Below, in pieces: positions 54,159 to 64,000 of a stretch of DNA of 64,000 bases. Source of the stretch: Paenibacillus pabuli (GTDB taxonomy: Bacteria; Bacillota; Bacilli; Paenibacillales; Paenibacillaceae); assembly GCF_039831995.1 (NCBI RefSeq), contig NZ_JBDOIO010000004.1:620001-684000 (forward strand), written 5' to 3'. A program made the translations under genes and the position numbers. The notes under the pieces are model-generated. The model made no database searches and was not told the DNA's origin. It saw only the letters and a list, made by a program, of their open reading frames with translations. Each line of letters begins with the position of its first letter. The stretch's first letter is position 1.

Positions 54159-55166
54159 ATGAAAAAGACATTGCTGGTCTACATTTTGCTTATCTCTGCT
54201 TTTGCACTGTATGTACTCAGGTATGAATACTCAAGCGAAGCGAATGGCTCTTGGGAGGCAAAGGGACTGCGTGGAGATATTGGTGAAACATACATCATGA
54301 TCACATTTCAGTCCGGCTTGGAATATTGGAAAAGTGTGCTCAAAGGCTTCGAGGATGCAGGGGATGCGCTTGGAGTAACCGTGGAGTATCGGGGAGCTAC
54401 CCGATATGACCCGAAGGAACAAACCACGATCATTGAGCAAGCTATTGCACGGAAACCGGCAGGCATCGCCATCTCCGCCATTGACCCGCAATCGCTTATT
54501 CCTGTGATTAACAAAGCATTGGATGCAGGCATTCCGGTGGTTTTGTTTGATGCGGATGCACCGGACAGCAGGGCTTATTCTTTTCTCGGTACGGACAATT
54601 ACCAAGCTGGGGTGACTGCTGCGGACAAAATGGCCGAGCTTCTGGGCCGGGGGGGAGAAGTCGCCGTTCTGACCATGCCGGGACAGCAAAATCATGAAGA
54701 ACGAACCGAAGGGTTCCGCGATACGATTCGTGACCGATACCCTTCCATGAAGGTCGTTGAAGTCGCGGATGGACACGGAGATGCTATGAAATCAAGAGAT
54801 GAAGCCCTCCGAATGATGAAGGCATATCCAGAGCTCGGCGGTATTTTTGTCACCGAAGCGACTGGGGCAGCGGGTGTCGGTGAAGCGGTTCAGAATGCGG
54901 ATGCAGGTCATCCGCTCCAAATCATATCCTTTGATACCAATAAAGCTACGCTGGATATGATCAAGAGCGGCACAATCTCTGCAACCATCGCACAGGGAAC
55001 CTGGAACATGGGATATTGGTCCCTTCAATACCTGTTTCATTTGCATCACCAACTGACCGTACCTGCACCGTCTTCTTCCGATGAAAATGCACCGCTGCCG
55101 GTAAGGGTGGATACCGGAATTTCTGTCGTGACACGCTCGAATGTAGATGATTATTATGCCAAATAA
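54159..55166 (+). CDS. Membrane-anchored sugar-binding sensor protein
   Basis: This 335-residue protein has one N-terminal membrane helix (LLVYILLISAFALYVL) and no lipobox, then a ribose-binding-like fold with YRGATRYDPKEQTTIIEQAI, VLFDADAP and LGTDNYQAGVTAADKMAELL. It should stay in the outer face of the membrane and bind a sugar. The stop overlaps the start of the histidine kinase, so it probably hands a signal to it. I chose the ATG at 54159 over the in-frame GTG at 54147, which abuts the AAGGAT site. Confidence 0.88.
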   Translation: MKKTLLVYILLISAFALYVLRYEYSSEANGSWEAKGLRGDIGETYIMITFQSGLEYWKSVLKGFEDAGDALGVTVEYRGATRYDPKEQTTIIEQAIARKPAGIAISAIDPQSLIPVINKALDAGIPVVLFDADAPDSRAYSFLGTDNYQAGVTAADKMAELLGRGGEVAVLTMPGQQNHEERTEGFRDTIRDRYPSMKVVEVADGHGDAMKSRDEALRMMKAYPELGGIFVTEATGAAGVGEAVQNADAGHPLQIISFDTNKATLDMIKSGTISATIAQGTWNMGYWSLQYLFHLHHQLTVPAPSSSDENAPLPVRVDTGISVVTRSNVDDYYAK

Positions 55167-57111
55167 AACGGATCATCGGTCACATATGCCTCTCAGTTGG
55201 AAGAGAATCCGCTTCCGGATGAAGAGCGGATTACAGAGTCTGCGCTTGCGTAATATGCCGCTTCGCTATCAGCTGATGCTGCTCTTTCTGCTCTTTGCGA
55301 TTGTTCCTTCAGTGGGACTCGGACTGCTGGTGAACTGGACTGTGGAACGGATTGTTGAAAGACAGGTTGAGGGACACACGATGCAGCTGATCGGTAAAGT
55401 CAATGAAGCACTTGACAGCAAGATGGAGAATTTGCAAAACATGACCTATCTGATTGCGTTTGACCCGGATATCCGTGCGTTCATGGAAGGAAAAACGGAG
55501 TTTGACGGTCATACAGGAGCAGCCGTATCCAGTGGCGATTCGAACCAGTCCACAGATCAGGATCAACTGTATGGGATCAAGCAGTTTTTGCAGGGATTCA
55601 CGACATTGTATCCGGAGATAGCAGGAATTGTCCTCGTGAATGGAAACGGAGATTACATTAGCAACGAGATGTACCCGAAAACCAATCTGAGCCTGGTTCA
55701 GGAGGAATGGTACCAAGGTGCATCCCGGAATGCCGGCATTTTTACGGTTCTGGGTCAACCGAGACAGCGTAACATCACGACACATGTTCGGTATAAGGAT
55801 AGTGAAATTGTGTCTGTTGCACGTTCCATTACGGATGAAACATCAGGACGCGTGCTCGGTGTCATTATGATTGACCTGAAACTGCGTACCGTATCTCAGG
55901 CCGCCAGGGATGTGACGCTGGGGAAATCCGGATATGTGATGGTGACCGATGCAGAAGGGCGAAGTGTCTATATGCCGGACAATCCACTTGTTGAGCAGAT
56001 TCCATCAGCGTGGTTCCCATCCGGAGATAGCGGAATATTTAACGCAGAAGCGGATGGGAAGGAATTGTTGTTCATGTACCAGTCTTCCTCGTTCACAGGA
56101 TGGAGAACTGTAGGGGTATTCCCGGCAAGGGAATCGATAGCTGAAGTCCGCCAGATTCAGTTTTACGTCGTCAGTTTTGTGTTCATGGTCTGTCTCTTTG
56201 GTCTGAGCGCTTCCCTTCGGTTCTCCAGTTCCATTGCTCAACCGATTTTCCGGTTAATGTCTTATATGCGCAGGGCGGAAACGGGAAATCTCAGATCCGG
56301 CCGCTGGAGCGACCGGGCTGATGAAATCGGCATGCTGGGCAGAAGTTTTAACCGAATGCTGGCACAGATCAGGCAGCTCATGTCCCTTAACGAATTACGG
56401 GAGCGGCAAAAACGGGATGCTGAAATGCGAAGCCTGCAGGAGCATATTAAACCTCATTTTTTATATAACACCCTGGATACGATCCATTGGATGGCACAGA
56501 GGAAAGGTGTGGACGATGTATCCGAGATGGTAGGTGCTCTGTCCAGACTGTTTCGTATCGGGCTCAGCAAAGGCAATGATTTCATTCCCTTGCAATCCGA
56601 GGTGGAACATATATCCAGTTATCTGCAAATTCAGCAGACCCGGTATCGGAACCGACTTCAATGTGAGTTGGTGATTCCGGAGGAGCTGAAGGAGCTCTTC
56701 GTGCTTAAGCTGGTGCTGCAGCCTATTGTGGAAAATGCCATTTATCACGGGATTAAGGGCAGACGAGGTCCGGGTACCATTCGAATTGAAGCCAAAGTAC
56801 AAGATCATAAGCTGTATCTGACGGTACAGGATGATGGCGCCGGGATGTCCAGCGAGCGGCTGCACGAGATGGCGCAACTGCTCGGTACGCCCCTGGAAAG
56901 CATGGAAACACAGGAAGCCGGTCAGGGCGGCAAAAGCTATGGCATGCTGAATGTACAGGCACGCCTTCGGCTTTCTTTTGGAGAAGAATATGGGATCAGT
57001 TTGAATAGTCGTGAAGGTGAAGGGACTTGTGTGACCATCACTCAGCCGTTGATGAAAGAACTTCCACAAGCGTTGCAATTCGATACTGAAGGAAGGCGGG
57101 ATAGTCAATGA
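55147..57111 (+). CDS. YesM-type sensor histidine kinase
   Basis: The 654-residue kinase has a first membrane helix near residues 40-60, an extracellular Cache sensor (about 65-325), a second helix, a HAMP domain (SSIAQPIFRLMSYMRRAETGNL region), a His-kinase domain with phosphorylated His437 in IKPHFLYNT, and an HATPase domain (NAIYHGIKGRRGPG, DDGAGM, GMLNVQARL). Its start overlaps the binding protein by about 20 bases. With the following response regulator it forms a three-part sensor for extracellular sugar, next to a sugar ABC transporter. Confidence 0.92.
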   Translation: MIIMPNKTDHRSHMPLSWKRIRFRMKSGLQSLRLRNMPLRYQLMLLFLLFAIVPSVGLGLLVNWTVERIVERQVEGHTMQLIGKVNEALDSKMENLQNMTYLIAFDPDIRAFMEGKTEFDGHTGAAVSSGDSNQSTDQDQLYGIKQFLQGFTTLYPEIAGIVLVNGNGDYISNEMYPKTNLSLVQEEWYQGASRNAGIFTVLGQPRQRNITTHVRYKDSEIVSVARSITDETSGRVLGVIMIDLKLRTVSQAARDVTLGKSGYVMVTDAEGRSVYMPDNPLVEQIPSAWFPSGDSGIFNAEADGKELLFMYQSSSFTGWRTVGVFPARESIAEVRQIQFYVVSFVFMVCLFGLSASLRFSSSIAQPIFRLMSYMRRAETGNLRSGRWSDRADEIGMLGRSFNRMLAQIRQLMSLNELRERQKRDAEMRSLQEHIKPHFLYNTLDTIHWMAQRKGVDDVSEMVGALSRLFRIGLSKGNDFIPLQSEVEHISSYLQIQQTRYRNRLQCELVIPEELKELFVLKLVLQPIVENAIYHGIKGRRGPGTIRIEAKVQDHKLYLTVQDDGAGMSSERLHEMAQLLGTPLESMETQEAGQGGKSYGMLNVQARLRLSFGEEYGISLNSREGEGTCVTITQPLMKELPQALQFDTEGRRDSQ

Positions 57112-58427
57112 AGGAAGCAATGATCCGAGCAGCTTGGACAGAACCAGAGACGGAGAGTACAGCAGCATCAGTGGCTGCAGCCCAGACATTGCAGTCGGCC
57201 CGGCGTTACCAAGTGCTGATCGCAGATGATGAACCGATTATTCGCGAAGGCATTCGGGATGCCATTGACTGGGAAGCGCTTGGCATGGAGGTTGCCTGTG
57301 AAGCGGAGGACGGAGAGGAAGCACTGGAGCTGGCTGTCCAGTTTGGTATTGATATCATTCTAGTGGATATGAACATGCCATTTCTGAACGGCATTGATCT
57401 GATCCGTCGCCTTCAGGACGAGTGTCCGGATTGCCGCTGCCTCATCATCTCCGGGCATGATGAGTTCGCTTATGCCCAAGAGGCTGTGCGGCTTGGCGTG
57501 GAGGATTACATTCTTAAGCCGGTAGATGCAGAGCGGCTGCACACTGCACTTATGCGCCTGAAACAGCGGATGGATGAAGAACGCAGACGTACGGCCTACG
57601 TCAAGCAGGCTGCCGACCAGATCGAACGCAATATTCCGCTGCTGCGGCAGCGTTTTTGTCTAGAGTGGCTGGAAGGACGAGCGGAAGGAAAAGATCTGAC
57701 GGAGCAGCTTGCGTTCCTGCGCCTGCCATCGGATCCGCCTGTGCAGATCGGGGTCGTCCGCTGGCCTGCGGCCGAAGCACGCCAGTCCCTTATGCGGGAG
57801 AATGATCGTCAATTGTTTCTTTTTGCCGTAGAAAATATTATCGGTGAGCTGCTGGGAGATCTTCCCCATGTCCTGTTCCGGGACCCGAATGGATTAATTG
57901 GCTTCTGTCTATGGCAGACAGCTCCGGAAGAACTGGATTGCACCATTGAACAGCAAATTAGTACCTGTCTGAATATTGCTGTTCATGCTCATGTGGAGCA
58001 GAATACAGGTGCATTGGAGGAAGTCCCGAGTGCTTACCGGTTATGCCGTGAGCTTATCTATGGGGAAGCCCGCTTATCTCCGCTGGTGCGCAGAGCTCGG
58101 CAGATCATTCATGAAGGATACGCGGAACGGGAATTGACACTGGAATCGCTCGCTTCGCGTCTGCAAGTCTCCTCGGTATATCTCAGCCGGGTGCTCAAGA
58201 AAGAGTTAAACGATACATTCGTAACCCTGGTCACACATGCCCGCATCCGCAAAGCAGTACAGCTGCTGGATTCAACGGCACTGCCTATCCACAGCATTGC
58301 AGAACGGGTCGGTTACGATACCCAGCACTATTTCAGCACGGCGTTCAAGAAAGTGATGGGCATTTCACCCGCACAGTATCGGAAGGATGGGGGCACAGGG
58401 CAGAATGCCTCCGAAGACCGGGTGTAG
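57108..58427 (+). CDS. YesN-type response regulator with AraC output
   Basis: The 439-residue protein has a receiver domain from about residue 35 (VLIADDEPIIREG, phospho-acceptor Asp87 in LVDMNMPF, and the LIISGH switch) and a C-terminal AraC DNA-binding domain (LASRLQVSSVYLSRVLKKEL and VGYDTQHYFSTAFKKVMG). It has an unusual Ala/Glu-rich N-terminal extension of about 34 residues. The start overlaps the kinase stop as ATGA with GGAAGGCGGG ahead. It probably activates the sugar transporter genes that follow. Confidence 0.92.
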   Translation: MKEAMIRAAWTEPETESTAASVAAAQTLQSARRYQVLIADDEPIIREGIRDAIDWEALGMEVACEAEDGEEALELAVQFGIDIILVDMNMPFLNGIDLIRRLQDECPDCRCLIISGHDEFAYAQEAVRLGVEDYILKPVDAERLHTALMRLKQRMDEERRRTAYVKQAADQIERNIPLLRQRFCLEWLEGRAEGKDLTEQLAFLRLPSDPPVQIGVVRWPAAEARQSLMRENDRQLFLFAVENIIGELLGDLPHVLFRDPNGLIGFCLWQTAPEELDCTIEQQISTCLNIAVHAHVEQNTGALEEVPSAYRLCRELIYGEARLSPLVRRARQIIHEGYAERELTLESLASRLQVSSVYLSRVLKKELNDTFVTLVTHARIRKAVQLLDSTALPIHSIAERVGYDTQHYFSTAFKKVMGISPAQYRKDGGTGQNASEDRV

Positions 58428-58452
58428 CATCATTAGTATGACCAATACCACG

Positions 58453-58497
58453 GAGTTGCTCTGCTTCTTTCAGAGAAGCGGATCAGCTCTTTTTTTT
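58453..58497 (+). terminator. Terminator after the response regulator
   Basis: GAGTTGCTCTGCTTCT pairs with AGAAGCGGATCAGCTC and is followed by seven or more Ts. The next 200 bases, to the chvE start, hold a cre-like box and no gene. Confidence 0.88.
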
Positions 58498-58664
58498 ATC
58501 CAGTGATGAACGGGATTCAAGTCAAAGGATGCTGCACTCCTCCTGATTATACAAAAGTTAAATTTTTATAAAAAAGGTTTAAAAGCTGCAAAGACCGTTC
58601 AAACCTCACAATGCTACGATTGGATCAGGCAAAAACAGAAGGCAATAGAAGTTCATTTCAACAT

Positions 58665-58678
58665 TGTAAGCGTTATCT
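58665..58678 (+). promoter_or_regulatory. cre-like box before the sugar ABC transporter
   Basis: TGTAAGCGTTATCT matches the cre pattern at 13 of 14 positions, 46 bases ahead of the chvE start. Confidence 0.5.
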
Positions 58679-58724
58679 TGTGATTCATTCAGATGCGCAT
58701 GGTTTGAGGAAAGGGGAACTTGAT

Positions 58725-59810
58725 ATGAAAAAAGGAGCAGCGATGATCTGGCTTCTGGTGATGACCCTGATGTTATCGGCCTGCAATCTGGCTGAGAGCG
58801 GAGCAGGCAGCAAGGAAAAAGGTTATGTCGGCATTTCTATGCCAACCAAATCCTCCGAGCGCTGGGTCGGCGACGGAGAGAACATGGTCCGCCTGTTTCA
58901 GGAACAGGGGTATAAGACGGATCTGCAGTACGCTGAGGACGTGGTCGAAAATCAGATTTCACAGATTGAGAACATGATCACCAAGGGAGTGGATGTGATG
59001 GTGATTGCATCCGTGGATGGAAATACGCTGACGGATGTAATCAAGAAGGCTCACGATGAGGGCATTCAAGTTATATCATACGACCGCCTGATCCGGAACA
59101 CACCCTATCTCACGTATTATGCGACGTTCGACAACTTCAAGGTTGGGGTGCTGCAGGCTTCCTACATTGAGCAGAAGCTTGGCCTCAAGGAAGGCAAAGG
59201 ACCATTCAACATCGAGCTGTTTGGCGGCTCACCCGATGACAACAATGCGTATTTCTTCTTCGACGGTGCAATGTCTGTACTGAAACCCTATATTGATTCC
59301 GGCAAGCTTGTGGTACGGAGCAACCAAACCACAATGGCACAGATTGCGACCTTGCGCTGGGATGGAGCACTCGCCCAGTCGAGGATGGATAACTTGCTAA
59401 GTGCCTATTACTCCGGAGATAACCTGGATGCAGTGTTGTCCCCGTACGACGGAATCAGCATCGGCATCATCTCGTCGCTGAAAGGTGTCGGATACGGATC
59501 AGAGAGTAAACCTCTGCCTGTTATTACTGGGCAGGACGCGGAGCTGGCCTCCATTAAATCCATTGTTGCCGGAGAGCAGACACAGACGGTATTCAAGGAT
59601 ACACGCAAGCTCGCGGAGCAGACGGTAGAGATGGCCAATAGCATTTTACAAGGGAAACAAGCAGAAGTGAATGACGAAAAATCATATAACAACGGGATTA
59701 AGATCATACCGGCCTATTTGCTGGATCCGATCTCCGTGGACCGGACCAATGTGGAGAAGGACATTGTCGGCACCAATTATTACACCAAAGAAGAAATCGG
59801 ACTGAAATAA
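58725..59810 (+). CDS. chvE: Multiple monosaccharide-binding lipoprotein (ChvE type)
   Basis: The 361-residue precursor has a signal ending in lipobox LMLSAC and then a ribose-binding-like fold ([26 protein letters not shown] and [15 protein letters not shown], the ChvE-type motifs). It delivers galactose, xylose, glucose or related sugars to the MmsA/MmsB transporter. The ATG at 58725 has AAAGGGGAA ahead; an upstream in-frame ATG lacks it. It is the first gene of the transporter set. Confidence 0.93.
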   Translation: MKKGAAMIWLLVMTLMLSACNLAESGAGSKEKGYVGISMPTKSSERWVGDGENMVRLFQEQGYKTDLQYAEDVVENQISQIENMITKGVDVMVIASVDGNTLTDVIKKAHDEGIQVISYDRLIRNTPYLTYYATFDNFKVGVLQASYIEQKLGLKEGKGPFNIELFGGSPDDNNAYFFFDGAMSVLKPYIDSGKLVVRSNQTTMAQIATLRWDGALAQSRMDNLLSAYYSGDNLDAVLSPYDGISIGIISSLKGVGYGSESKPLPVITGQDAELASIKSIVAGEQTQTVFKDTRKLAEQTVEMANSILQGKQAEVNDEKSYNNGIKIIPAYLLDPISVDRTNVEKDIVGTNYYTKEEIGLK

Positions 59811-59831
59811 TAATGGAAAGGAGCAAGTCCC

Positions 59832-61382
59832 ATGACCGGAATCATATTGGAAATGAAGGGCATCACCAAAACCTTTCCTGGCGTCAAAGCACTGGAAAAC
59901 GTCAATCTCAAGATCCGGGAAGGTGAAATTCATTCCCTGTGCGGTGAGAACGGTGCAGGTAAATCCACACTGATGAAAGTGCTTAGCGGTGTATATCCAC
60001 ATGGAACGTACGAAGGGGATATTTTGTTCCAAGGGAAAACATGCGAGTTCAAAAGCATCAAGCAGAGCGAGGATCTGGGAATCGTCATTATCCATCAGGA
60101 GCTCGCACTGATCCCTTACCTATCCATTGCCGAGAACATCTACCTGGGCAACGAGCGTGCCAGCAAAGGCATCATTGACTGGAAAGAAACATTGGTCGGC
60201 ACACGTGAATTGCTCTCCAAAGTGGGCCTGAGCGAAAATCCGAACACCCTTGTATCCAACATCGGTGTAGGGAAGCAGCAGCTGGTTGAAATTGCAAAAG
60301 CACTCTCCAAAAAGGTTCGTTTGCTCATCCTGGATGAACCGACGGCAGCGCTGAATGAGGATGATAGTGAGAACCTGCTCCAATTAATGCTGGAGTTCAA
60401 GAAGCAGGGAATCGCGTGTATCCTGATCTCCCACAAGCTGAATGAGGTGTCCAAGGTATCGGACTCCGTCACGATCTTGCGGGACGGCAAGACGATCGAG
60501 ACGCTGGACATGAGAAAGGATAACGTCACCGAGGATCGGATTATCAGCGGAATGGTTGGCCGTGATCTAACAAGCCGTTACCCGGAACGCCATGCAGATA
60601 TCGGGAAAGTCATATTGGAAGTAAAGGACTGGACCGTCTATCACGAGCATCATGCTGATCGCAAGGTGCTGGACCGGGTCAACATGAACATCCGGCGTGG
60701 TGAGATCGTTGGCATAGCGGGTCTGATGGGTGCGGGGCGTACGGAACTGGCCATGAGCATGTTCGGCAAATCCTACGGACGCAACATATCGGGCCAGCTG
60801 ATCAAGGATGGCAAACCGATTCAGAACAACAGCGTCACGGAGGCGATTCAGAACGGTTTTGCCTACGTGACGGAGGATCGGAAGGAATACGGGCTTATTC
60901 TTATGGACGATATCAAACGCAATATCTCACTAACGGGTCTGGGCAAGCTGACCAAGAACGCCGTTGTGAACGAGCGTGAAGAAGTGCTGGTTGCTGAAGA
61001 GATGAAGAAAAGCATGAATATCAAGGCACCGAGCATTTTGCAGAAAACCGGCAACCTGAGCGGTGGTAATCAGCAGAAAGTGGTGCTGAGCAAATGGATC
61101 TTTGCCGGACCGGATATTCTCATTCTGGATGAACCGACCCGTGGAATCGATGTGGGTGCCAAATTCGAAATCTATACGATTATTCACCGGCTTGCTGCTG
61201 AGGGCAAGGGCGTGCTGGTGATCTCATCCGAGCTTCCCGAGGTTCTTGGCCTGTGTGACCGGATCTATGTCATGAATGCCGGGCGTATCACGGGAGAAGT
61301 TAGCCGAGAGGAAGCAACGCAGGAAACGTTGATGAGATATATGACGAAGTCTGGAGGCGAGAAGCATGGAAATGCTAACTAA
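59832..61382 (+). CDS. mmsA: Sugar ABC transporter ATPase (MmsA/GguA type)
   Basis: This 516-residue protein has two ABC domains, the CUT2 plan. The first has Walker [10 protein letters not shown], signature [13 protein letters not shown] and Walker [12 protein letters not shown]; the second has a degenerate P-loop [10 protein letters not shown] but an intact signature ([14 protein letters not shown]) and Walker [11 protein letters not shown]. The asymmetry is normal for this family. It starts 21 bases after chvE and overlaps the permease by 17 bases. Confidence 0.95.
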   Translation: MTGIILEMKGITKTFPGVKALENVNLKIREGEIHSLCGENGAGKSTLMKVLSGVYPHGTYEGDILFQGKTCEFKSIKQSEDLGIVIIHQELALIPYLSIAENIYLGNERASKGIIDWKETLVGTRELLSKVGLSENPNTLVSNIGVGKQQLVEIAKALSKKVRLLILDEPTAALNEDDSENLLQLMLEFKKQGIACILISHKLNEVSKVSDSVTILRDGKTIETLDMRKDNVTEDRIISGMVGRDLTSRYPERHADIGKVILEVKDWTVYHEHHADRKVLDRVNMNIRRGEIVGIAGLMGAGRTELAMSMFGKSYGRNISGQLIKDGKPIQNNSVTEAIQNGFAYVTEDRKEYGLILMDDIKRNISLTGLGKLTKNAVVNEREEVLVAEEMKKSMNIKAPSILQKTGNLSGGNQQKVVLSKWIFAGPDILILDEPTRGIDVGAKFEIYTIIHRLAAEGKGVLVISSELPEVLGLCDRIYVMNAGRITGEVSREEATQETLMRYMTKSGGEKHGNAN

Positions 61383-62529
61383 ACTGTTCAAAAACAATAT
61401 ACGCCAATACGGCATGATTATCGCACTGGTTGTCATTATGATCTTGTTCGAGGTGCTGACTGGCGGGCTCTTGCTGAAGCCGATCAATATTACGAATTTG
61501 ATCCTGCAGAACAGCTATATCCTGGTGCTCGCCATCGGGATGGTACTGGTCATCATTACCGGGCATATTGATCTGTCGGTCGGATCGGTTGCAGCCTTTG
61601 TTGGTGCGGTAGCGGCCATCATGATGGTCGACTGGCAGCTTCCGGCCTGGCTGGCGGTAATCGCCTCTTTGCTGGTCGGGGCATTAATCGGGGCATGGCA
61701 GGGCTTCTGGATCGCATATGTGCGGATTCCTGCCTTTATCGTAACCCTCGCGGGCATGCTGCTCTTCCGCGGCTTGACGATGATTGTGCTGGAGGGCCAG
61801 TCGATTTCTCCTTTTCCGGGAGGGTTCCAAAAGATTAGCTCCGGGTTCCTGCCTGATATTCAATTCTCAGGTTTCGGTCTCATCTCGATTCTTGTAGGTA
61901 TCGCGCTTACGATCTGGTATATCGTGAATGAACTGCGGGAACGCCGCTCCCAGCGGAAATACGGATTCGCGGTGGTGTCCCAGGGACTTTTCCTGCTCAA
62001 GCTGATTGTGGTGGCTGCGGTGACAAACCTGTTCACCTTCGTACTCGCGAGTTACGCCGGTATTCCGAATATCTTGATCCTGCTGTTTGTACTGATCGTT
62101 GTTTACTCCTTCGTCATGAACCGTACTGTAATGGGGCGTCATGTCTATGCACTTGGCGGAAATGAGAAGGCCGCAGGACTGTCCGGAGTCAAAACGAAAA
62201 AAGTGACATTCTGGGTATTTGTAAACATGGGCGTGCTCGCCGCCGTATCTGGTCTGATCTTCGCTGCTCGTCTGAATGCGGCTACCCCAAGAGCGGGTAC
62301 CAACTTCGAACTGGATGCCATTGCTGCCTGCTTTATCGGCGGAGCTTCAGCTTCAGGAGGCATTGGAACCGTGTTTGGAGCGATCATCGGCGGTTTGGTT
62401 ATGGGGGTACTGAATAACGGGATGTCCCTCATTGGACTGGGCATTGACTGGCAGCAGGGAATCAAGGGTTTGGTGCTTCTGCTTGCCGTCGCCTTCGATA
62501 TCTATAACAAAAACAAAAGATCAGCATAG
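61366..62529 (+). CDS. mmsB: Sugar ABC transporter permease (MmsB/GguB type)
   Basis: The 387-residue membrane subunit has about ten helices and the CUT2 signature [16 protein letters not shown] near residue 65. The later [18 protein letters not shown] loop docks the ATPase. It overlaps the end of mmsA with GGAGGCGAG inside that gene, so the two are tightly coupled. A terminator follows. Confidence 0.95.
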   Translation: MEMLTKLFKNNIRQYGMIIALVVIMILFEVLTGGLLLKPINITNLILQNSYILVLAIGMVLVIITGHIDLSVGSVAAFVGAVAAIMMVDWQLPAWLAVIASLLVGALIGAWQGFWIAYVRIPAFIVTLAGMLLFRGLTMIVLEGQSISPFPGGFQKISSGFLPDIQFSGFGLISILVGIALTIWYIVNELRERRSQRKYGFAVVSQGLFLLKLIVVAAVTNLFTFVLASYAGIPNILILLFVLIVVYSFVMNRTVMGRHVYALGGNEKAAGLSGVKTKKVTFWVFVNMGVLAAVSGLIFAARLNAATPRAGTNFELDAIAACFIGGASASGGIGTVFGAIIGGLVMGVLNNGMSLIGLGIDWQQGIKGLVLLLAVAFDIYNKNKRSA

Positions 62530-62569
62530 AACGGTAGAAAACACATTCTTGTGCTGATATGTAAACGCA

Positions 62570-62608
62570 GAAACAGACCCGCTATCACTCATAGCAGGTC
62601 TGTTTTTC
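62570..62608 (+). terminator. Terminator between mmsB and mgtE
   Basis: AACAGACC pairs with GGTCTGTT, with inner GCTAT/ATAGC, followed by TTTT. It can serve both converging genes. Confidence 0.85.
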
Positions 62609-62648
62609 GTTTATAGCCGATCCGTTTCGATCTGTGAGGCGCAGCTAT

Positions 62649-64000
62649 TCACATCAATGCGCCCAGGAAGCGGGTTGCGATGCCGAAGTAAATGAATAGT
62701 GACAATATATCGTTCAGTGTGGTGATCAAGGGTCCGGAAGCAACCGCGGGATCAACCTTGAAGCGACTTAGCAATAGAGGGATACATGTACCTGTCAATG
62801 TACCGATAACGAGGGTGAAGAAGAGGGACACGCCGATAATTGCGCCCAGAAGCCAGTCCCCCTGCCAGAAATAGGCGATGATTGTAATCATCACACCACA
62901 TACGAGTCCAATTAGGGTACCCACCTTGATTTCCCGGCCAATCAACGCCAGTACGGTGGACTTGTCGAGCTTGCGCCCAATGAGACCGCGTACGACGACA
63001 GCCAGGGACTGCGTTCCCGTGTTCCCGGTCATACCGGCGATCATGGGCATGAAAAATGCGAGTGCGACTACCTGATTCAGTGTATCCTCGAAGAAGTCCA
63101 CGATGCTGCCTGAGATGAGTCCGATGAATAGCAACAGGATGAGCCAGGGGAGCCTGCGCTTGACCGCCACGAGCGGTTTGGTATCAAAATCAATATCCTT
63201 GCCGCCACCACCCATTTTGGCAAGGTCTTCACTGGCTTCATGCATGATGATATCAATGACATCATCCATCTGAATTACGCCACACAGTCTGTGATTCTCA
63301 TCGACGACGGGTAAGGCGATAAATTCATAACGCTGCAGCAGCTGAGCAGCTTCTTCCTGGTCCATGTCCACGGTCGCATAAATGACGCGCTTCGTCATCA
63401 GCTCCTCTACCCGAGTCTTGTCACCCGCTTGAAGCAGGGATCGGTGACTGACGACTCCAACGAGTTTGCCTTCATCATCCGTAACGTACAGATAGCTCGT
63501 TGCGGGAATAGGCGGAGTGCCCTGGGACTCCCTTATCGCTTCCTTCGCGGTCTCATGGGCCAGAAGAGTACGGTAACGGTCGGTCATGATCCGGCCAGCT
63601 GTCTCGGGCGGATAGTTCAGTACGGAACGGATAATGGCCGAATGGTCGAGATGCATGTTCGATAACAGCTGTTCCCTGCGCTTGGCAGGCAAATCATGCA
63701 TGAACCGGATCAGATCACTCTTGTCCATCTGCTGCATGACCTCCAGCGTACGTTCCGGCCCAAGCTGTTCGAACAGTTTAACCTGTTCGTGAAGCGGGAG
63801 TGACTCAGCCATATCGGCGAGAACATCCGGCTTGAACAGGAGCAGAAATCGCTTCGTTTCCTGTTCGGGAAACCTTTTGTAGACGAGAGTAAGATCGTAG
63901 GGATGCAGTTCTTTTATCGCTTTATAAAATTCGGGGAGGTCTTGGGCTTGTACATATTGAACCAGCAGTTCTGTGATTTCTTCGATTGAAACGTCTTTAG
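62649..64000 (-). CDS. mgtE: Magnesium transporter MgtE, 5' end outside window
   Basis: MgtE is a Mg2+ channel/transporter gated by cytoplasmic Mg2+. In the window it has part of the N-terminal MgtE domain (DLPEFYKAIKELHPYDLTLVYKRF, split by the right edge), two CBS domains (YVTDDEGKLVGVVSHRSLLQ and LPVVDENHRLCGVIQMDDVIDI), and the C-terminal membrane domain (RLPWLILLLFIGLISGSIVDFF). An internal ATG at 63812 is not the start because the frame stays open to the edge with family sequence. The mRNA also ends at the terminator at 62570. Confidence 0.92.
   Translation of the reverse strand, partial: KDVSIEEITELLVQYVQAQDLPEFYKAIKELHPYDLTLVYKRFPEQETKRFLLLFKPDVLADMAESLPLHEQVKLFEQLGPERTLEVMQQMDKSDLIRFMHDLPAKRREQLLSNMHLDHSAIIRSVLNYPPETAGRIMTDRYRTLLAHETAKEAIRESQGTPPIPATSYLYVTDDEGKLVGVVSHRSLLQAGDKTRVEELMTKRVIYATVDMDQEEAAQLLQRYEFIALPVVDENHRLCGVIQMDDVIDIIMHEASEDLAKMGGGGKDIDFDTKPLVAVKRRLPWLILLLFIGLISGSIVDFFEDTLNQVVALAFFMPMIAGMTGNTGTQSLAVVVRGLIGRKLDKSTVLALIGREIKVGTLIGLVCGVMITIIAYFWQGDWLLGAIIGVSLFFTLVIGTLTGTCIPLLLSRFKVDPAVASGPLITTLNDILSLFIYFGIATRFLGALM

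Noticed and set aside
60709..60760. Degenerate second P-loop of mmsA as a broken gene
   Set aside because: [10 protein letters not shown] is the normal asymmetric second site of this ATPase family.

Overview
The window reads as a chromosomal segment of a spore-forming, low-to-mid GC Firmicute, most likely Paenibacillus. The reasons are the split glycine-cleavage genes, ger-type germinant receptor genes, a lplABC/yteR-type pectin-oligosaccharide locus with a membrane-bound AraC regulator, YesM/YesN-type two-component genes, frequent TTG/GTG starts behind strong AGGAGG sites, and many short intergenic gaps closed by intrinsic terminators. No rRNA, tRNA, CRISPR array, insertion sequence or prophage was seen; the segment looks like ordinary core and carbohydrate-accessory chromosome. 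The genus call is inference from gene content.

Layout. 1-1205: gcvT (cut by the left edge) under a tandem glycine riboswitch; gcvH is divergent at 1477. 2141-7479: a complete mannitol PTS operon (mtlA, mtlR, mtlF, mtlD) with cre-like, operator-like and promoter signals. 7546-10291 (minus): a small Cys-rich CWC protein and a MutS2-type ATPase without an Smr domain. The latter sits behind a leader with its own promoter, a 7-codon ORF with a strong RBS, a long perfect inverted repeat that includes the leader codons, and two terminator-like hairpins. 10439-19238: a rhamnogalacturonan-oligosaccharide locus (Cache-AraC regulator, two permeases, two paralogous binding lipoproteins, GH105). 19412-24641: two tandem type I pullulanases, the second with two Ig-like domains and a C-terminal CBM41/PUD-like domain. 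24927-30728: ctc/rplY, an unknown gene, a WYL regulator with a HIRAN-like partner, a GT4 glycosyltransferase, a small membrane protein, and a TerC protein under a yybP-ykoY (Mn2+) riboswitch. 30849-34046: a short leader transcript with a 33-codon ORF and terminator, then rtcB overlapping an AAA ATPase gene. 34329-39251: stress and repair genes (GlsB-like, msrA, PQQ-propeller protein, membrane-tethered Mrr-like nuclease, YcaQ-type glycosylase). 39411-46251: fabV, a TPR regulator, two genes sharing a repeated domain, a SUKH protein, a methyltransferase and a YafY-type regulator. 46342-51720: GH1 phospho-beta-glucosidase and a germinant-receptor operon with a good sigma-G promoter. 51791-53950: PAP2, AraC and LysE genes. 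54159-62529: a sugar-sensing membrane binding protein with a histidine kinase and response regulator, followed by a chvE-mmsA-mmsB sugar ABC transporter. 62649-64000: mgtE, cut by the right edge.

How it fits together. The carbohydrate loci (mannitol, pectin fragments, alpha-glucans, beta-glucosides, monosaccharides) share cre-like boxes, suggesting CcpA control. The most interesting non-coding structure is the candidate translation-sensing attenuator in front of the Smr-less MutS2 gene. A second promoter / small ORF / terminator leader in front of rtcB is similar in plan, so two genes plausibly linked to ribosome or RNA damage may each be controlled by premature termination. Both proposals are inference from layout and need experimental proof.
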